Source: Acidimicrobiales bacterium (GTDB taxonomy: Bacteria; Actinomycetota; Acidimicrobiia; Acidimicrobiales; CADCSY01). From it: 64,000 nucleotides of DNA. Position numbers and translations under genes: made by a program. Positions 1 through 10,701 of the stretch are shown here, one piece after another. The stretch is taken from positions 148,550-212,549 of the forward strand of contig JAUJNB010000001.1 of the NCBI GenBank assembly GCA_030446545.1, in the 5' to 3' direction. The notes beneath the pieces are model-generated. The model did no database searches, was not told where the DNA came from, and was given only the letters and a program-made list of their open reading frames with translations. Positions within the stretch are counted from its first letter, which is position 1. Every line of letters starts with the position of its first letter.

Positions 1-914
1 CCCGCCACCAGGGCCAGGAGCACGCTGAGCGAGGCCACAGCCGCTCCCAGGCGCACGGCCGGCGCCCACCCGGCCAGTTCACCGACCGACACGGCGGCGA
101 CGAGCGGTGCGGAGGAGCCGGCCAACACCTGGGCGCCGGCGGCGGCCAGGGCGCTGACCCCCACCGCCCCGTAGACGACCAGCGTGAGGCCGAGGGCCAG
201 GAGGATGGCCCGGGGGATGGTGCGGACCGGGTCGACCACCTCCTCTCCCAGGGTGGCGATGCGGGCGTAGCCGGCGAAGGCGAAGAACAACAGGCCCGCA
301 GCTTGGAGGACGCCACCGATCCCACCGGGGCCCACGGAGGCGAGGTCCAGACGGCCCAGGTCGGCGGAGCCCCCCCACCAACACGCCACCACCACCAGGG
401 CGAGCACACCCACCACCACCGTCACCAGGACTCGGGTGGCTCGGGCGGTGCGGCTGATCCCCCCCAGGTTCAGCCCGGCCACCCCCGCCACGGCGAGCAC
501 CGCCAGCGGGCGGGTCAGCGACGGGGCCGCATAGGCACCGAAGGTCAGGGCCATGGCCGCGCAGCTCGCCGTCTTGCCGGTGACAAAGGCCCAGCCCGCC
601 AGCACCCCCCAGCCCCGGCCCAGCTGACGCCGGCCGTAGACGTAGGTCCCACCCGACTCCGGGTGCACGGCAGCCAATTGAGCCGACGAGGTGGCGTTGG
701 CGCCGGCGACCAGTGCGGCCAAGGCCAGGCCCCAGAGCAGTCCCGTCCCGGCCGCTCCAGCCGCAGGGCCAAAGGCGGCGAACACCCCCGCCCCCAGCAT
801 GGCCCCGAGGCCAACCACCACCGCGTCACCGGTTCTGAGCCGCCGGGCCAATCGGCTGGGAGCCGGCTCTTCCCCGCCCTGGGGCCCTCGCGGCCCGGCG
901 TCGCCCGATCTCAC
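1..914 (-). CDS. APC-superfamily amino acid permease, C-terminus cut by window edge
   Basis: Membrane permease of the amino acid-polyamine-organocation family, expected to import or exchange amino acids. Reading from a GTG at 912-914 there is a charged lead of about 28 residues. It is followed by LRTGDAVVVGLGAMLGAGVF, the first helix with the family's G-A-G-V-F break, and then by PESGGTYVYGR, the conserved loop before the third helix. Several more hydrophobic helices follow. The frame is open to base 1, so about 300 residues are present and the last helices are missing. No clear ribosome binding site precedes the GTG, so the exact start is uncertain. Substrate cannot be predicted. Confidence 0.8.
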   Translation of the reverse strand, partial: MRSGDAGPRGPQGGEEPAPSRLARRLRTGDAVVVGLGAMLGAGVFAAFGPAAGAAGTGLLWGLALAALVAGANATSSAQLAAVHPESGGTYVYGRRQLGRGWGVLAGWAFVTGKTASCAAMALTFGAYAAPSLTRPLAVLAVAGVAGLNLGGISRTARATRVLVTVVVGVLALVVVACWWGGSADLGRLDLASVGPGGIGGVLQAAGLLFFAFAGYARIATLGEEVVDPVRTIPRAILLALGLTLVVYGAVGVSALAAAGAQVLAGSSAPLVAAVSVGELAGWAPAVRLGAAVASLSVLLALVA

Positions 915-996
915 GGTTGGCCGGAGCCGCAATCGTCAGTAAGGCAGGACGGGCCAGGAGGAGAAAACGGGCGAGAGGGAGGAGGGCCAGCCGGGA

Positions 997-1793
997 TCAG
1001 GTGGCGCCGGGGCCGGCGCCGCGGTCACCTACGACGACCGGCGGACCGGACTGCCGCTCGAGCCACCCGATGAGGACGGCCACGGCCCGGGGGTCGTGGC
1101 GCAGCCCGTGACCGGCGCCGTTGATGATCCGCAGCTCGGCGCTGCCGTGGCAGTCGGCCAGCGCCCGGGCGTCGAGGGCGGGGACCATGTCGTCGTCGGA
1201 GCCCTGGATCAACAGCAGGGGCCGTGGCGCCAACTTGGCCACCCGGGCCAGAGGACGAAGCTCTTTGAGCTGGCGCGCCCACTCGTCCATCCGAGGGGGA
1301 AGTCGGCGTGGCGTACCACCCCGATCGCCCGGGTGTGCTCGAGGAAACGCCGGGGGTGGGCCGCCCAGTCGTCGAAGTCGGCTCGGGCCGAGAGGGCGGC
1401 CACACCCCGCACCCGCTCGTCCTCTCCCGCCTCGCAGATGGCAAGGGAGCCGCCCGTGCTGGCGCCCACCAACCAGACGCCGTCCACCAGCCCGCTGGCG
1501 AGGAGGTGGTCCACGGCGGAACGCAGGTCGGTCAGCCAACCCCCGAGCGAGAAGTCACCCTCGGAGGCACCCGTTCCCCTGAAGTTGAAACTCAACACGG
1601 TCCAACCGGCTTCGGCGGCCAGCCGGTCGGCCAGGGCCGGATAGGTCTGGCCGGACGAGGCGCCCCCGAGCGCACCGGTGGGAAAGCCGTGACAGACCAC
1701 GAGACCGGGGCGACCGGGAGCGACAGCCGACGCCGGCGGCTGGGCCAAGTGGCCGTCCAGACGCAGTCCCTCGGACCGGATGACGGTCTCCAC
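997..1793 (-). CDS. alpha/beta hydrolase with a one-base frameshift
   Basis: Serine hydrolase of the alpha/beta fold. The GTG start at 1793 opens METVIRSEGLRLDGHL. VCHGFPTG (oxyanion region), NFRGTGASEG and the nucleophile elbow GASTGG follow. The frame breaks near 1292, and the continuation in another frame supplies the acid (LIQGSDDDMVPA) and the histidine (NGAGHGLRHDPRA). A run of five C on the coding strand must be six to join D-F-P to P-R-M-D-E-W, so a read error is likelier than a pseudogene. The restored protein is about 265 residues, normal for the family. Substrate is unknown. Confidence 0.75.
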
Positions 1794-1967
1794 CGCGCGT
1801 CACGCTACCGCCACCCCAGCCGCCACGGGCATCTCCGGTCGAGGCCTCCTCCGCACGCGACGAGAGGAGCGCCGGAGCGCTCCCCTCGTGTCCTGCACAC
1901 ATTGCCGAAATAGACCCGATCAGCCGTTGGATACCAGGTGGACCACTTCCTGGCCGAACTGTCCGGG

Positions 1968-2024
1968 GGTGGTTGGCGAGGACTCGCCAGGTGGTCCGGC
2001 TGCCGCAACTAGCGGCCAACCACC
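1968..2024. terminator. nested hairpin between two leftward genes
   Basis: GGTGGTTGGC at 1968-1977 is perfectly complementary to GCCAACCACC at 2015-2024. Nested inside, TGGCGAG at 1974-1980 pairs with CTCGCCA at 1983-1989 around a two-base loop. The element lies just past the stop codon of the leftward gene at 2034-2660, where an intrinsic terminator would be expected. There is no T-tract, so an attenuator for the hydrolase downstream is also possible. Confidence 0.4.
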
Positions 2025-2033
2025 TCCAGGGTC

Positions 2034-2660
2034 CTACAAGGTTTGCTCAGCTGGACCACCTCCTTTCTCTGGTGCGCTCATGATATCGCCACCCTCCGCC
2101 GGATCGCCAGCACCTTTTTCCTCGACCACACTGTCGTCCGTCGCCCCGTTTCGCCCCCCGCCCACCGGCACCTCCCGGTCCAGGTCGGCCGGTCCCACCG
2201 CCCCGATCAGTTCCAGGTAGGCCAGATGGGCGTCCAGCACGGCCCGGATCTGATCGTCGGTGTACTCCAGACCCTCGGCCTCGGCTCGGGTACGCACCGC
2301 CACCACCGCCTCCTCCTCGCCCATGACCGTGAGCGGCGAAGGAGGCAGGCGACCGACGTCACCGTCGCCACCGTCGCCACCGCCGGCCTCACGGCCGGCC
2401 GTTCCGGCGGCATCGAGGGCCACGACCGCGGCCGACTGGAGGTCGGCCAGGTTCCAGCGCAGCATGCGCCGGACGTCGTCGTGGCTGAGCACCGCCGAGA
2501 TCTCGAACGGGATGCGGTCGGCCACCGAGGCCACCGCCTCGTCGAGATCGAAGACGGGTCGCGGCACCTCCACCGACAGGCGGACGGACTCCCGCCCGAT
2601 GACCACCGCGGCGATCACGAAGACCACCACCAGAGCGACAACGGCGAAGGCCACCAGCAT
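2034..2660 (-). CDS. N-terminally membrane-anchored hypothetical protein
   Basis: 208-residue protein of unknown function. Residues 2-21 form one strongly hydrophobic helix (MLVAFAVVALVVVFVIAAVV), so it is probably a bitopic membrane protein with a large soluble part. The soluble domain is acidic, with a Gly/Asp-rich linker near residue 95 and an unstructured acidic C-terminal tail. I recognise no catalytic motif. It is divergent from the MBL-fold hydrolase at 2688, with 27 bases between the start codons. Confidence 0.65.
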   Translation of the reverse strand: MLVAFAVVALVVVFVIAAVVIGRESVRLSVEVPRPVFDLDEAVASVADRIPFEISAVLSHDDVRRMLRWNLADLQSAAVVALDAAGTAGREAGGGDGGDGDVGRLPPSPLTVMGEEEAVVAVRTRAEAEGLEYTDDQIRAVLDAHLAYLELIGAVGPADLDREVPVGGGRNGATDDSVVEEKGAGDPAEGGDIMSAPEKGGGPAEQTL

Positions 2661-2687
2661 GGGCTGTCGATCCTACCGAGGGGGACG

Positions 2688-3329
2688 ATGGCTACCCTCG
2701 TCCCGGTGCGCTCGCTCCACCACCAGGACGACCGAGTCGAGGTGCACCAGGTCGTGGTGGGCCGCCTCGACACCAACGTGTGGGTCCTTCGTTGCCGGCG
2801 GAGCGGCCACGCCGTGCTGGTCGATGCCGCGGCCGAGCCCGAGCGACTGTTGGCGTGGGCCGGCGCCCTCGGCGTGCGGGCCGTCATCCAGACCCACGGC
2901 CACTGGGACCACGTGGGGGCCATCCCCGCTTTTCGCCAGGCCGGCTACCCGGTGCGAATAGCGCCCGCCGACGAAGCCATGGTGCCCGACGCCGGTCACC
3001 TCGGTCTCGACGTCGACCTCGAGGACGGTTCGGACATCGAGGTGGGGGAGCTGCGGCTGCAGGCCGTGGCCACCCCCGGCCACACCCCGGGCTCGATGTG
3101 CTTCCGCCTCGACGACTCGGCCCTCGTGTTCGCCGGTGACACGCTCTTCCCCGGTGGCCCCGGCGCCACCGGGGGCGATCCCGAGCGCTTCGCCACCATC
3201 CTCGAGGCCATCGAGAGACAACTGTTCACGCTGCCTGCGCAAACCTTGGTGCTGCCCGGCCACGGTGCCGACACCACCATCGGCGCCGAGCGACCCCATC
3301 TGGCCGAGTGGTCGGCCCGCGGCTACTGA
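2688..3329 (+). CDS. MBL-fold metallo-hydrolase (glyoxalase II-like)
   Basis: 213-residue zinc hydrolase of the metallo-beta-lactamase fold. It carries the metal signature HGHWDH at residues 70-75, then TPGHTPGS, AGDTLFPGG and the late LPGHG, which together give the two-metal site of glyoxalase II-like enzymes. The ATG at 2688 was chosen because GAGGGGG at 2678-2684 is well placed as a ribosome binding site and the N-terminus then matches the family. The open frame continues upstream, but that part reads through the antisense gene. The likely substrate is a thioester or similar small molecule; which one is not visible. Confidence 0.85.
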   Translation: MATLVPVRSLHHQDDRVEVHQVVVGRLDTNVWVLRCRRSGHAVLVDAAAEPERLLAWAGALGVRAVIQTHGHWDHVGAIPAFRQAGYPVRIAPADEAMVPDAGHLGLDVDLEDGSDIEVGELRLQAVATPGHTPGSMCFRLDDSALVFAGDTLFPGGPGATGGDPERFATILEAIERQLFTLPAQTLVLPGHGADTTIGAERPHLAEWSARGY

Positions 3330-3390
3330 GAGGCTGCGCGGGAGGCCGAGCCGTGGTCCGAGTGGCCGGCGCAACGGCCGCCAACCCGCG

Positions 3391-4969
3391 TCAGGTGGCG
3401 CGACGGCGGCTCAGGGCGTCGAGGAACTCGGGTTGGCGGGGCGTGAGCCAGCTCAGCGCATGGCCCAGCCCGGTGCGCCAACAGAGGTAGCCCCACGCCA
3501 GGACCAGCGGGACGACCAGCACCAGCCCGGGACGCCACCACAGCACGGCCACGGCGACGGCCACGGCCACCGGGACCAGGAGCACCGCCTGCATGAAGAG
3601 GGCCAGCAGCTGGAACAACCCGCTGGTGCAGCCCTGGCCGGTATTGGTCGCGAACAGATTGGCGCTGGAGGTGGGCATGGGCTGGGGGGCCCGGGCCGAG
3701 ATCACGTTGCCCACCCCGATGGTCACCCCCAACACACCGACCGAGAGGAGCAGCGCCACCGGAACCCACGCCCAGCCACCGCTCAGCGCAGCCAGGGCCA
3801 CGGCCACCGCCGCCAACACGGCCATCTCCCACACCACCAGGGCCAGGTTCTTGCCGGCCAGGTCAGCGCCCACGTCGGTGCCCGCCACCACGTGCATCCA
3901 GTGGGCACCGCCTTCGAAGCCGTACTGGTTCAGGCTGGCCAGACCACCCCACGCGGCCAAGCCACACGTGGCCAAGACGATCTCGGGCCGCTCATCCAAG
4001 CCTCCGAGCGCGACGCCCACGGGCAAGGCGATGGCGAAGAGCACCCAGACGAGCGTGCCCGCCCGTTGGCGCGGGTCCCTCCCGTAGTAGCGCAGCTCCT
4101 TGGCCGCCACCGCCCCTCGCCGGTTGCGGGGCAGCCAGGCCCAGGCCGGGGCGAAGAGCTCCGGCGCCCGTCGGCCCGCTCGTGCGGTCTCCGGGAACGC
4201 AGCCGTGGTGAGGAGCGTTCCAGGCTCGCCATCCACCACCGAGCCAGCAGCCCCACCACGAGCGCCGCCCCCGCCAGCGAGGTCAGTGCCTCCCCCGGCT
4301 CACCTGCCCGGGCGGCCAGCACGGCCCGGGCGGCCAGGCCGGGAGGCGACCACTCCAGCACCGCGGCCAGGGTGTCCAGGCCGTCGCGACCGACGCCGGC
4401 GAGGAGCTGGAACGACTGGGGCACGACCACCGCCACCAACACGCCGACCAGAACGGTCAGGTCCCGGCCCCGGCGCGATCGCAGCGCCCCCGACAGCACC
4501 GTCGTCAAGGTCCTGGCCCCCACGATGCACAGGGCGAACTCCACGACCACGGCGGCCACGACCACCACCGCCCCGGGACCGGGCGGGGCCAGGCCGACGA
4601 CGGCGCCGGAGACCACGATGGCGGTGGCGGCGGCACCGATGCCCACCGACGAGGCCGCGAGGAGCCCGGCCGCCAGCTGCCGGCGGGCCAGGGGAGCAAG
4701 GCCAGGCGGGCCGGGTCGAGCGTCTCGTCGGAGCCGAAGCCGAGCAGCGGCCCCACCAGCCAGCCGAGGAAGAGCAGGAAGAAGACCCCGATCGTGGTCG
4801 GGCGGGCCAGCTCGGGGTTGCTCCGGGTGAGCGCCAGGAGCACGAAGCCACCCACGGCGAGGGGAACGGCGTAGACGACGCCGAGCACCAGGCCCATCTT
4901 CTGTTGCCAACCCAGCCGGAAGCCGTTGGCCACCAGCCGCAGCTTCAGGCGGGCGAAGATCCATACCAT
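3391..4969 (-). CDS. ABC-2 type exporter permease with two frameshifts
   Basis: Large membrane subunit of an ABC exporter, coupled to the ATPase immediately upstream (start and stop overlap by 25 bases). It begins [20 protein letters not shown] and has many hydrophobic helices. The reading switches frame near 4692 (four C where five are needed on the coding strand, joining ...LALLP to LARRQLAAG...) and again near 4195. Both repairs are single G/C insertions. The restored length is about 526 residues. The stop is 62 bases from that of the convergent MBL-fold gene. Cargo is unknown. Confidence 0.7.
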
Positions 4970-5715
4970 CCGAGCGCTCCCTGGTCGACGTCTCGGGCTC
5001 CCACCAGCTCGACGAAGGCATCCTCCAGGCTGGCCCCGCCACGGACGTCGTCGATCGGCCCGGTCGCCATCACCCGACCGGCGTGCATCACCGCCACCTG
5101 GCTGCACAGGCGCTCCACCAGGTCCATGACGTGGCTGGAGAGCACCACCGTCGCCCCCGCTCGACGGCTCCTTCCAGCACCGAACGGATGACCCGGGACG
5201 AGACCGGGTCGATGGCCTCGAAGGGCTCGTCGAGGAACAGCACGCGAGGGGCGTGGAGCAGCGCGGCGGCCAGGGCGATCTTCTTGTGCATGCCGTGGCT
5301 GTAGTCGACCACCAGGGTGCCGGCGTCTTCGGCGAGGCCCAGCACCTCGAGCAGCTCGCTGGCCCGCTCCTCGACCAGGTCGGGGGCGAGTCCCCGGAGC
5401 AGACCGGAATAGGTGAGCAGCTCGGCGCCGGTCAGGCGCTCGAAAAGCAGGAGATCCTCGGGCAGCACGCCGATGCGGGCCTTCACCGCGGTGGCCTCGG
5501 CCCGCACGTCGAGCCCGTCGACCACGATCCCCCGGCGTCGGGGCGCAGCAGGCCGGTCACCATGCGCAGCGTGGTGGTCTTGCCCGCCCCGTTGGGGCCG
5601 ACCAGGCCGAAGAGCATCCCGGGGGCACCTGGAGGTCGATGCCGTCGACGGCCACCTTGTCGCCGAAGCGCTTGGTCAGCCCCCGCAGGGCGACGGCTGG
5701 CGGCAGGGCGGCCAT
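4945..5715 (-). CDS. ABC transporter ATP-binding protein with three frameshifts
   Basis: Cytoplasmic ATPase of the exporter formed with the downstream permease. The ATG at 5713-5715 opens [20 protein letters not shown]. Walker A reads [14 protein letters not shown]. An atypical signature region (DYSHGMHKK), Walker B ([14 protein letters not shown]) and the switch histidine (LSSHVMDL) follow. The frame is interrupted near 5625, 5533 and 5157, each time at a G run that is one base short. Restored length is about 257 residues, usual for this family. Confidence 0.75.
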
Positions 5716-5739
5716 GGCGCCCCTCCCCGCCCGTGGAGC

Positions 5740-6276
5740 TCAGCCCTCCAACTGGCCTCGCACGGCGCCGGCCGGGAAGTCGGCGTTGTGGACGTTGACG
5801 TAGAACCCGGTTGGGTCGGCCCTGATCTGGTCCACCAGCTCGGCCTGGCCTTCGGCGCAGGCGTCGAGCGAGCCTTCGCTGGGGGTCTCGAGCGGCAGCA
5901 CCACGTCGCCGGCCTCACCCACCTCGCCCCGGTGGATGTGGGCGGCGGTGGCCGGTTGGATGCCGTCGATGCCGATGAAGTCGTAGCAGATCGTGCCGGC
6001 GGCCTCGCCCTGGGGCTCCAGGTAGACGTGCGCCTGCCCGGCGCCGTCCTCGTCACCGGGGCCGGGGACCTCGGCCGCCCCCGTGAGCTCGATCGGCCCG
6101 AAGGTCGCCGGTTGCCCTCCGGCGGCGTCCTCGGGTGCACTGGAGTCGGTGGTGGTGGTGGTGGTGGTGGTGGCGTCGGTGGGCACGTCGATGGCGGGGT
6201 CCTGGTCGGAGCCGCAGGTCACCAGCACCAACGAGGCGGCGAGGGTGGAGGTGGCGAGGAGTCGTCGAGGGTTCAC
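5740..6276 (-). CDS. CHRD-domain lipoprotein
   Basis: 178-residue secreted protein. The N-terminus has a basic start, a hydrophobic stretch and a probable lipobox (LVTC, with an unusual Thr before the Cys), then a low-complexity linker of eight threonines. The rest matches the CHRD fold: the calls [14 protein letters not shown] and [12 protein letters not shown] are typical of bacterial CHRD proteins of unknown role. It probably sits outside the membrane. It is divergent from sufC, with a repeat fragment and the suf promoter between them. Confidence 0.75.
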   Translation of the reverse strand: MNPRRLLATSTLAASLVLVTCGSDQDPAIDVPTDATTTTTTTTDSSAPEDAAGGQPATFGPIELTGAAEVPGPGDEDGAGQAHVYLEPQGEAAGTICYDFIGIDGIQPATAAHIHRGEVGEAGDVVLPLETPSEGSLDACAEGQAELVDQIRADPTGFYVNVHNADFPAGAVRGQLEG

Positions 6277-6306
6277 CTCCCGATGGTACCGCCCGGCGCG
6301 GCACGG

Positions 6307-6382
6307 CCGAGCGAGGGAGCCGCCTCCGGCGGCACGGTGGCTCTCGAGGCCAGCACAAGCTCGCTTCGCTCGGTTGCGCCGG
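6307..6382. repeat. fragment of the intergenic palindromic repeat
   Basis: Bases 6313-6342 match 26031-26060 at 27 of 30 positions, including the hairpin GCCGCC-TCC-GGCGGC. CTCGCTTCGCTCGG at 6361-6374 resembles the left end of the same repeat. CCGAGCGA at 6307-6314 can pair with TCGCTCGG at 6367-6374 and close the whole unit. Unlike the other copies it lies between divergent genes. Confidence 0.5.
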
Positions 6383-6383
6383 C

Positions 6384-6411
6384 CTTTCCACTATCCCGGT
6401 AGTGCTAATAC
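6384..6411 (+). promoter_or_regulatory. putative sufC promoter with palindromic operator
   Basis: ACTATCCCGGTAGT at 6390-6403 is an imperfect palindrome with matching ends ACTA and TAGT. It is followed at once by TAATAC at 6406-6411, a good -10 hexamer. The -10 lies so close to the GTG at 6421 that the transcript would have almost no leader. A similar 14-mer lies upstream of sufB at 16538-16551. An Rrf2- or SufR-type iron-sulfur regulator is the natural candidate, but none is encoded in this window. Confidence 0.5.
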
Positions 6412-6420
6412 ACTGGCGAG

Positions 6421-7187
<767 letters not shown>

Positions 7188-7200
<13 letters not shown>

Positions 7201-8438
7201 CCTTCGACGACACCCTCGACGTGGCCCGGGTGCGAGGCGACTTCCCCGTCTACGACCGGCGCCGGGAACCGCCCCTGGTCTACCTCGACTCGGCTGCGTC
7301 CTCCCACAAGCCCCGGGCCGTCCTCGAGGCCATGGACGACTACTACCGCACGACCCACGCCAACGTGCATCGGGGCGTCTACGCCATGGCCGAGGAGGCC
7401 ACCGCCCGCTTCGAGGCGGCCCGAGCCAGCGTGGCCCGCTTCATCGGCGCGTCCTCGACCCGGGAGGTGCTGTTCTCCAAGAACGCCACTGAGTCGCTCA
7501 ACCTGGTCGCCCACGCCTGGGGGCGGGCCAACCTCCGGCAGGGCGACGTGGTGGTCCTCACCGAGATGGAGCACCACGCCAATCTGGTTCCCTGGCTCCT
7601 GCTGGCCGACCAGCTCGGCCTCCGGCTCCGCTACCTCGGGATCACCGACGGCGGGCTGCTCGACACCACCGACCTGGAGACCACCCTCCAGGGCGCCCGC
7701 CTGGTGAGCTTCACGGCCATGTCCAACGTGCTCGGGACCCTCACGCCCGTGCGCCACATCGCCGACGCGGCCCACGCCGCCGGGGCGGTGGTGGTGGTCG
7801 ACGCCAGCCAGTACGTGCCCCACCTGGCCACCGACGTGGCCGCGCTCGGCTGTGACTTTCTGGCCTTCACCGGCCACAAGATGCTCGGTCCCACCGGCAT
7901 CGGCGTCCTGTGGGGTCGAGAGGCCCTGCTCGACGCCATGCCTCCCTTCCTCGGCGGCGGCGAGATGATCAGCGACGTCCGTCTCGACGGCTTCACCTGC
8001 AACGAGCTGCCCTGGAAGTTCGAGGCGGGCACGCCTCCCATCGCCGAGGCCATCGGCCTGGGGGCGGCGGTGGACGAGCTGGACCGCTACGGGATGGATG
8101 CCGTCCGGGCCCACGAGGTGGCGCTGACGACCTATGCGCTGCGCACCCTCGGCCAGCGCTACGGCGACGACCTGGTGGTGCACGGGCCTTCGGACCCCTG
8201 CGCTCGGGGCGGTGTCCTGTCGTTCGGGTTCCGGGGAATCCACCCCCACGACATCTCCCAGGTGCTCGACCAGGCCGGGGTGTGCGTGCGGGCCGGTCAC
8301 CACTGCGCCAAGCCGCTGATGCGCCGACTGGGTGTGGGCGCCACCGCCCGGGCGTCGTTCTACGTCTACAACGACGAGTCCGACGTCGACGCCCTGGCCG
8401 ACGCCCTGGACTCCTGCTCCGACCTGTTCTGCCTGTAG
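7188..8438 (+). CDS. sufS: SufS, cysteine desulfurase
   Basis: Pyridoxal phosphate enzyme that takes sulfur from cysteine and passes it to SufU for Fe-S cluster assembly. The 416-residue protein has the cofactor lysine in FTGHKMLGPTG (K231), the active-site cysteine in RAGHHCAKP (C373) and the group II-like N-terminus VYLDSAASSHKP. The ATG lies inside the end of sufC. sufU follows 16 bases after the stop, giving a sufC-sufS-sufU operon. Confidence 0.95.
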
Positions 8439-8454
8439 GAGGCTGCCCACACCC

Positions 8455-8951
8455 ATGGCCGGACTCGAAGATCTCTACCGCGAGATCATCCTCGACCACT
8501 ACCGCAATCCCCGGAACCGCGGCGAGCTCGACTGCCCTCCCGCCCGGCGGGCCGAGGGCTTCAACCCGCTGTGCGGCGACGAGATCGTCATCTACCTCCA
8601 ACTCGACGACGAGCGCCGGGTGACCGACCTCAAGATCGGTGGCCAGGGGTGCTCCATCAGCCAGTCGTCAGCCTCGATGATGTCCCAGGCGGTCAAGGGC
8701 CGGACGGTGGAGGAGGTGCGGGCTTTGAACTCGGCGTTCAAAGCGCTCATGACCATCCACGAGTCCCGTCTCGACGGTGACGGCAACGAGATCGGCGGCG
8801 AAGCGGGGGAGACGGCAGCGGCACCGACACCCCGGTGCCCGACCCCAACGTGAGCCTGGGCGACCTGGCCGCCCTCCAGGGCGTGGTCAAGTTCCCGGTG
8901 CGGATCAAGTGCGCCACCCTGGCTTGGAACACCCTCACCCAGGCCCTGTAG
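8455..8951 (+). CDS. sufU: SufU, zinc-dependent sulfur transfer protein (one frameshift)
   Basis: IscU-like protein that accepts sulfur from SufS. It begins [20 protein letters not shown] and has the zinc-site residues C40 and D42 (NPLCGDE) and C66 (GGQGCSIS). The third cysteine lies in KCATLAW near the C-terminus, which is only reached after a frame change near 8808: a run of five G must be six. The restored protein has 165 residues. The region between C66 and KCATLAW holds the insertion typical of SufU rather than IscU. It ends seven bases before the MOSC gene. Confidence 0.9.
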
Positions 8952-8958
8952 CGAGCGT

Positions 8959-9604
8959 GTGGTCCTGACCGACGCCACGGTGATCGGCCAGGTGCGGTCG
9001 GTCAACGTGGGGGCCGCCCGCTCGGTGGAGCACCGGGGGCGCCAGCAACGCACCGCCATCTGGAAGTTGCCCGTCGAGGGCCGGGTGGCGGTACGCGGCG
9101 TGAACCTGGCCGGTGACGAACAGGGGGACCGACGGCTTCACGGGGGACCCGACAAGGCCGTCTACGCCTACTCCTCGCTCGACTACGACTGGTGGGCCGA
9201 CCAGCTGGGCGGCCGACTGGAACCGGGGACTTTCGGCGAGAACCTCACCCTCGACGGCGTCGATCTCAGTGCTTCGATCGTGGGTGAGCGGTGGCTGGTC
9301 GGCACCACCGTGGTGGAGGTGTGCCAGCCCCGCACACCCTGTTGGAAGCTGGGCCTGCGTATGGGCGATGACCGCTTTCCGGCCCGGTTCACGGCGGCCG
9401 GCCGCCCCGGGGCCTACCTGCGCATCGCCCGGGAGGGCGAGGTGGGGTGCGGGGGACGAGGTGGTGGCGTTCCACCGCCCGGACCATGACGTCACCATCG
9501 CCCTGGTGGCCAGGGCCAGGCGGGACCCCTCGATCGCCCCCCTGTTGTTGGCCGCCCCTGAGCTGCCGGCCCACATCCTGGCCTGGGCCGGCGACCAGGC
9601 CTGA
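8959..9604 (+). CDS. MOSC-domain protein (one frameshift)
   Basis: About 214 residues. The MOSC fold is seen in LHGGPDKAVYAYS, FGENLTLDGVD and the conserved cysteine segment VCQPRTPCWKLGLRMGD, as in YiiM-like proteins that handle molybdenum-bound sulfur or N-hydroxylated compounds. The frame changes near 9440, where a run of four G should be three. After repair the protein continues GDEVVAFHRPDHDVTIA to the stop. The GTG start lies seven bases after sufU, so it is probably in the suf transcript, a plausible link between sulfur donors and a MOSC protein. Confidence 0.85.
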
Positions 9605-9606
9605 CC

Positions 9607-9633
9607 GGTCGGCGGTCGGCGGTCGGCGGTCGG
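9607..9633. repeat. short GGTCGGC tandem repeat
   Basis: Nearly four copies of the heptamer GGTCGGC sit in the 40-base gap between the convergent MOSC and carbinolamine dehydratase genes. Slippage is the simplest origin. No other copies were seen. Confidence 0.7.
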
Positions 9634-9644
9634 GCGTCGGCGGG

Positions 9645-9926
9645 TCAGGCCAGGCGGTCGGCGGCCTCGGCCAGCTCGACGCAAGCGGCGGTGATGCCTC
9701 CGGCGGCGTGGCTGGCGATGTCGAGGGTCACGGTGTTCCAGGAGTTCGACCAGTCGGGGTGGTGGTTCATCCTCTCGGCCACCATGGCCAGGCGGGTCAT
9801 GAACCCGAAGGCGGTGACGAAATCGGTGAAGGCGAGCTCCTTGTGGAGCTTGCCGTCGACCACGGTCCACCCGTCGAGGCGATCGAGGTGCTCCCGGAGG
9901 TCGGCGTCGCTCAGCGTGTCGGTCAT
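9645..9926 (-). CDS. 4a-hydroxytetrahydrobiopterin (pterin carbinolamine) dehydratase
   Basis: 93-residue PCD/DCoH-like protein. The active-site signature is MNHHPDWSNSWNTVTLDIAS, with the paired histidines and the later conserved His of ASHAAGG. In bacteria it either recycles oxidised pterin or has a role in molybdopterin metabolism. Its start overlaps the end of the second sufC by four bases (ATGA), making it the last gene of the sufD operon. Its role in that operon is not obvious. Confidence 0.9.
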   Translation of the reverse strand: MTDTLSDADLREHLDRLDGWTVVDGKLHKELAFTDFVTAFGFMTRLAMVAERMNHHPDWSNSWNTVTLDIASHAAGGITAACVELAEAADRLA

Positions 9927-10701
9927 GGTGCCGTCGCCACGCCGGGGCCCTCGCCCTCGGGCTCGGCGCCGTCGGTCTCGGCATAGCCGGCGTAGCCGGT
10001 GGTCTCCAGCTGATCGGCCAGCTCAGAGCCGCCGCTGGCCACGATCCGTCCCTTGGAGAGGACGTGGACCTGGTCGGGGCGCAGCTCGGTGAGCAGGCGC
10101 CGGTAGTGGGTGATGGCCAGCACGCCGAGGCCCCGCTCCTCGGTCTCGGCCTCCACCCGCCGGGCCACCAGGCGCAGGGCGTCGATGTCGAGGCCGGAGT
10201 CGACCTCGTCGAGGATGGCGATGCTCGGCTGCAGCACGCCGAGCTGCAGCGTCTCGTTGCGCTTCTTCTCCCCTCCCGAGAGGTCCACGTTGAGGGGCCG
10301 GGCCAGGAAACGCTCGTCGAACCCGATGCGCTCGGCTTCGGTGCGCATGCGTGCGGCCACGTCGCCCCCGCCCCGACCCACGGCCACCAGGGCCTCTTCC
10401 AGCATGTCGGCCAGGGCCACCCCGGGCACCTCGGTGGGGTACTGCATGGCCGAGAACAGCCCGGCCGCGGCCCGCTGCCACGGGGCCATGGCCAACAGGT
10501 CGGCGCCGTCGAGGGTGATGGCGCCGGCCACGACGTGGTAGCCCGGTCGGCCCATGACGACGTGGGCCAGCGTCGACTTGCCTGAGCCGTTGGGGCCCAT
10601 GACCGCATGCACCTCACCGCTGCGCACGGTGAGGTCGACGCCCCGCAGGATCTCCTTGCCCCCACCGCGGCCCGCAGGCCGCTGATCACCAGCTCAGCCA
10701 T
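9923..10701 (-). CDS. sufC: SufC, Fe-S cluster assembly ATPase (second copy, one frameshift)
   Basis: Second SufC-type ATPase. The ATG at 10701 opens MAELVISGLRAA. Near 10665 a run of G is one base short, after which the frame continues GKEILRGVDLTVRSGEVHAV into Walker A GPNGSGKST, the Q-loop MQYPTEVPGV, SGGEKKR and Walker B IAILDEVDSGLDIDAL. Length is about 259 residues. It overlaps the Rieske gene by eight bases. Because it lies downstream of sufD, it is as good a candidate for the SufBCD partner as the copy at 6421. Confidence 0.9.

Noticed and set aside
6151..6172. Run of GGT triplets as a regulatory repeat
   Set aside because: It codes for a threonine-rich linker after the lipobox of the CHRD protein on the minus strand. 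Simple codon repetition explains it.
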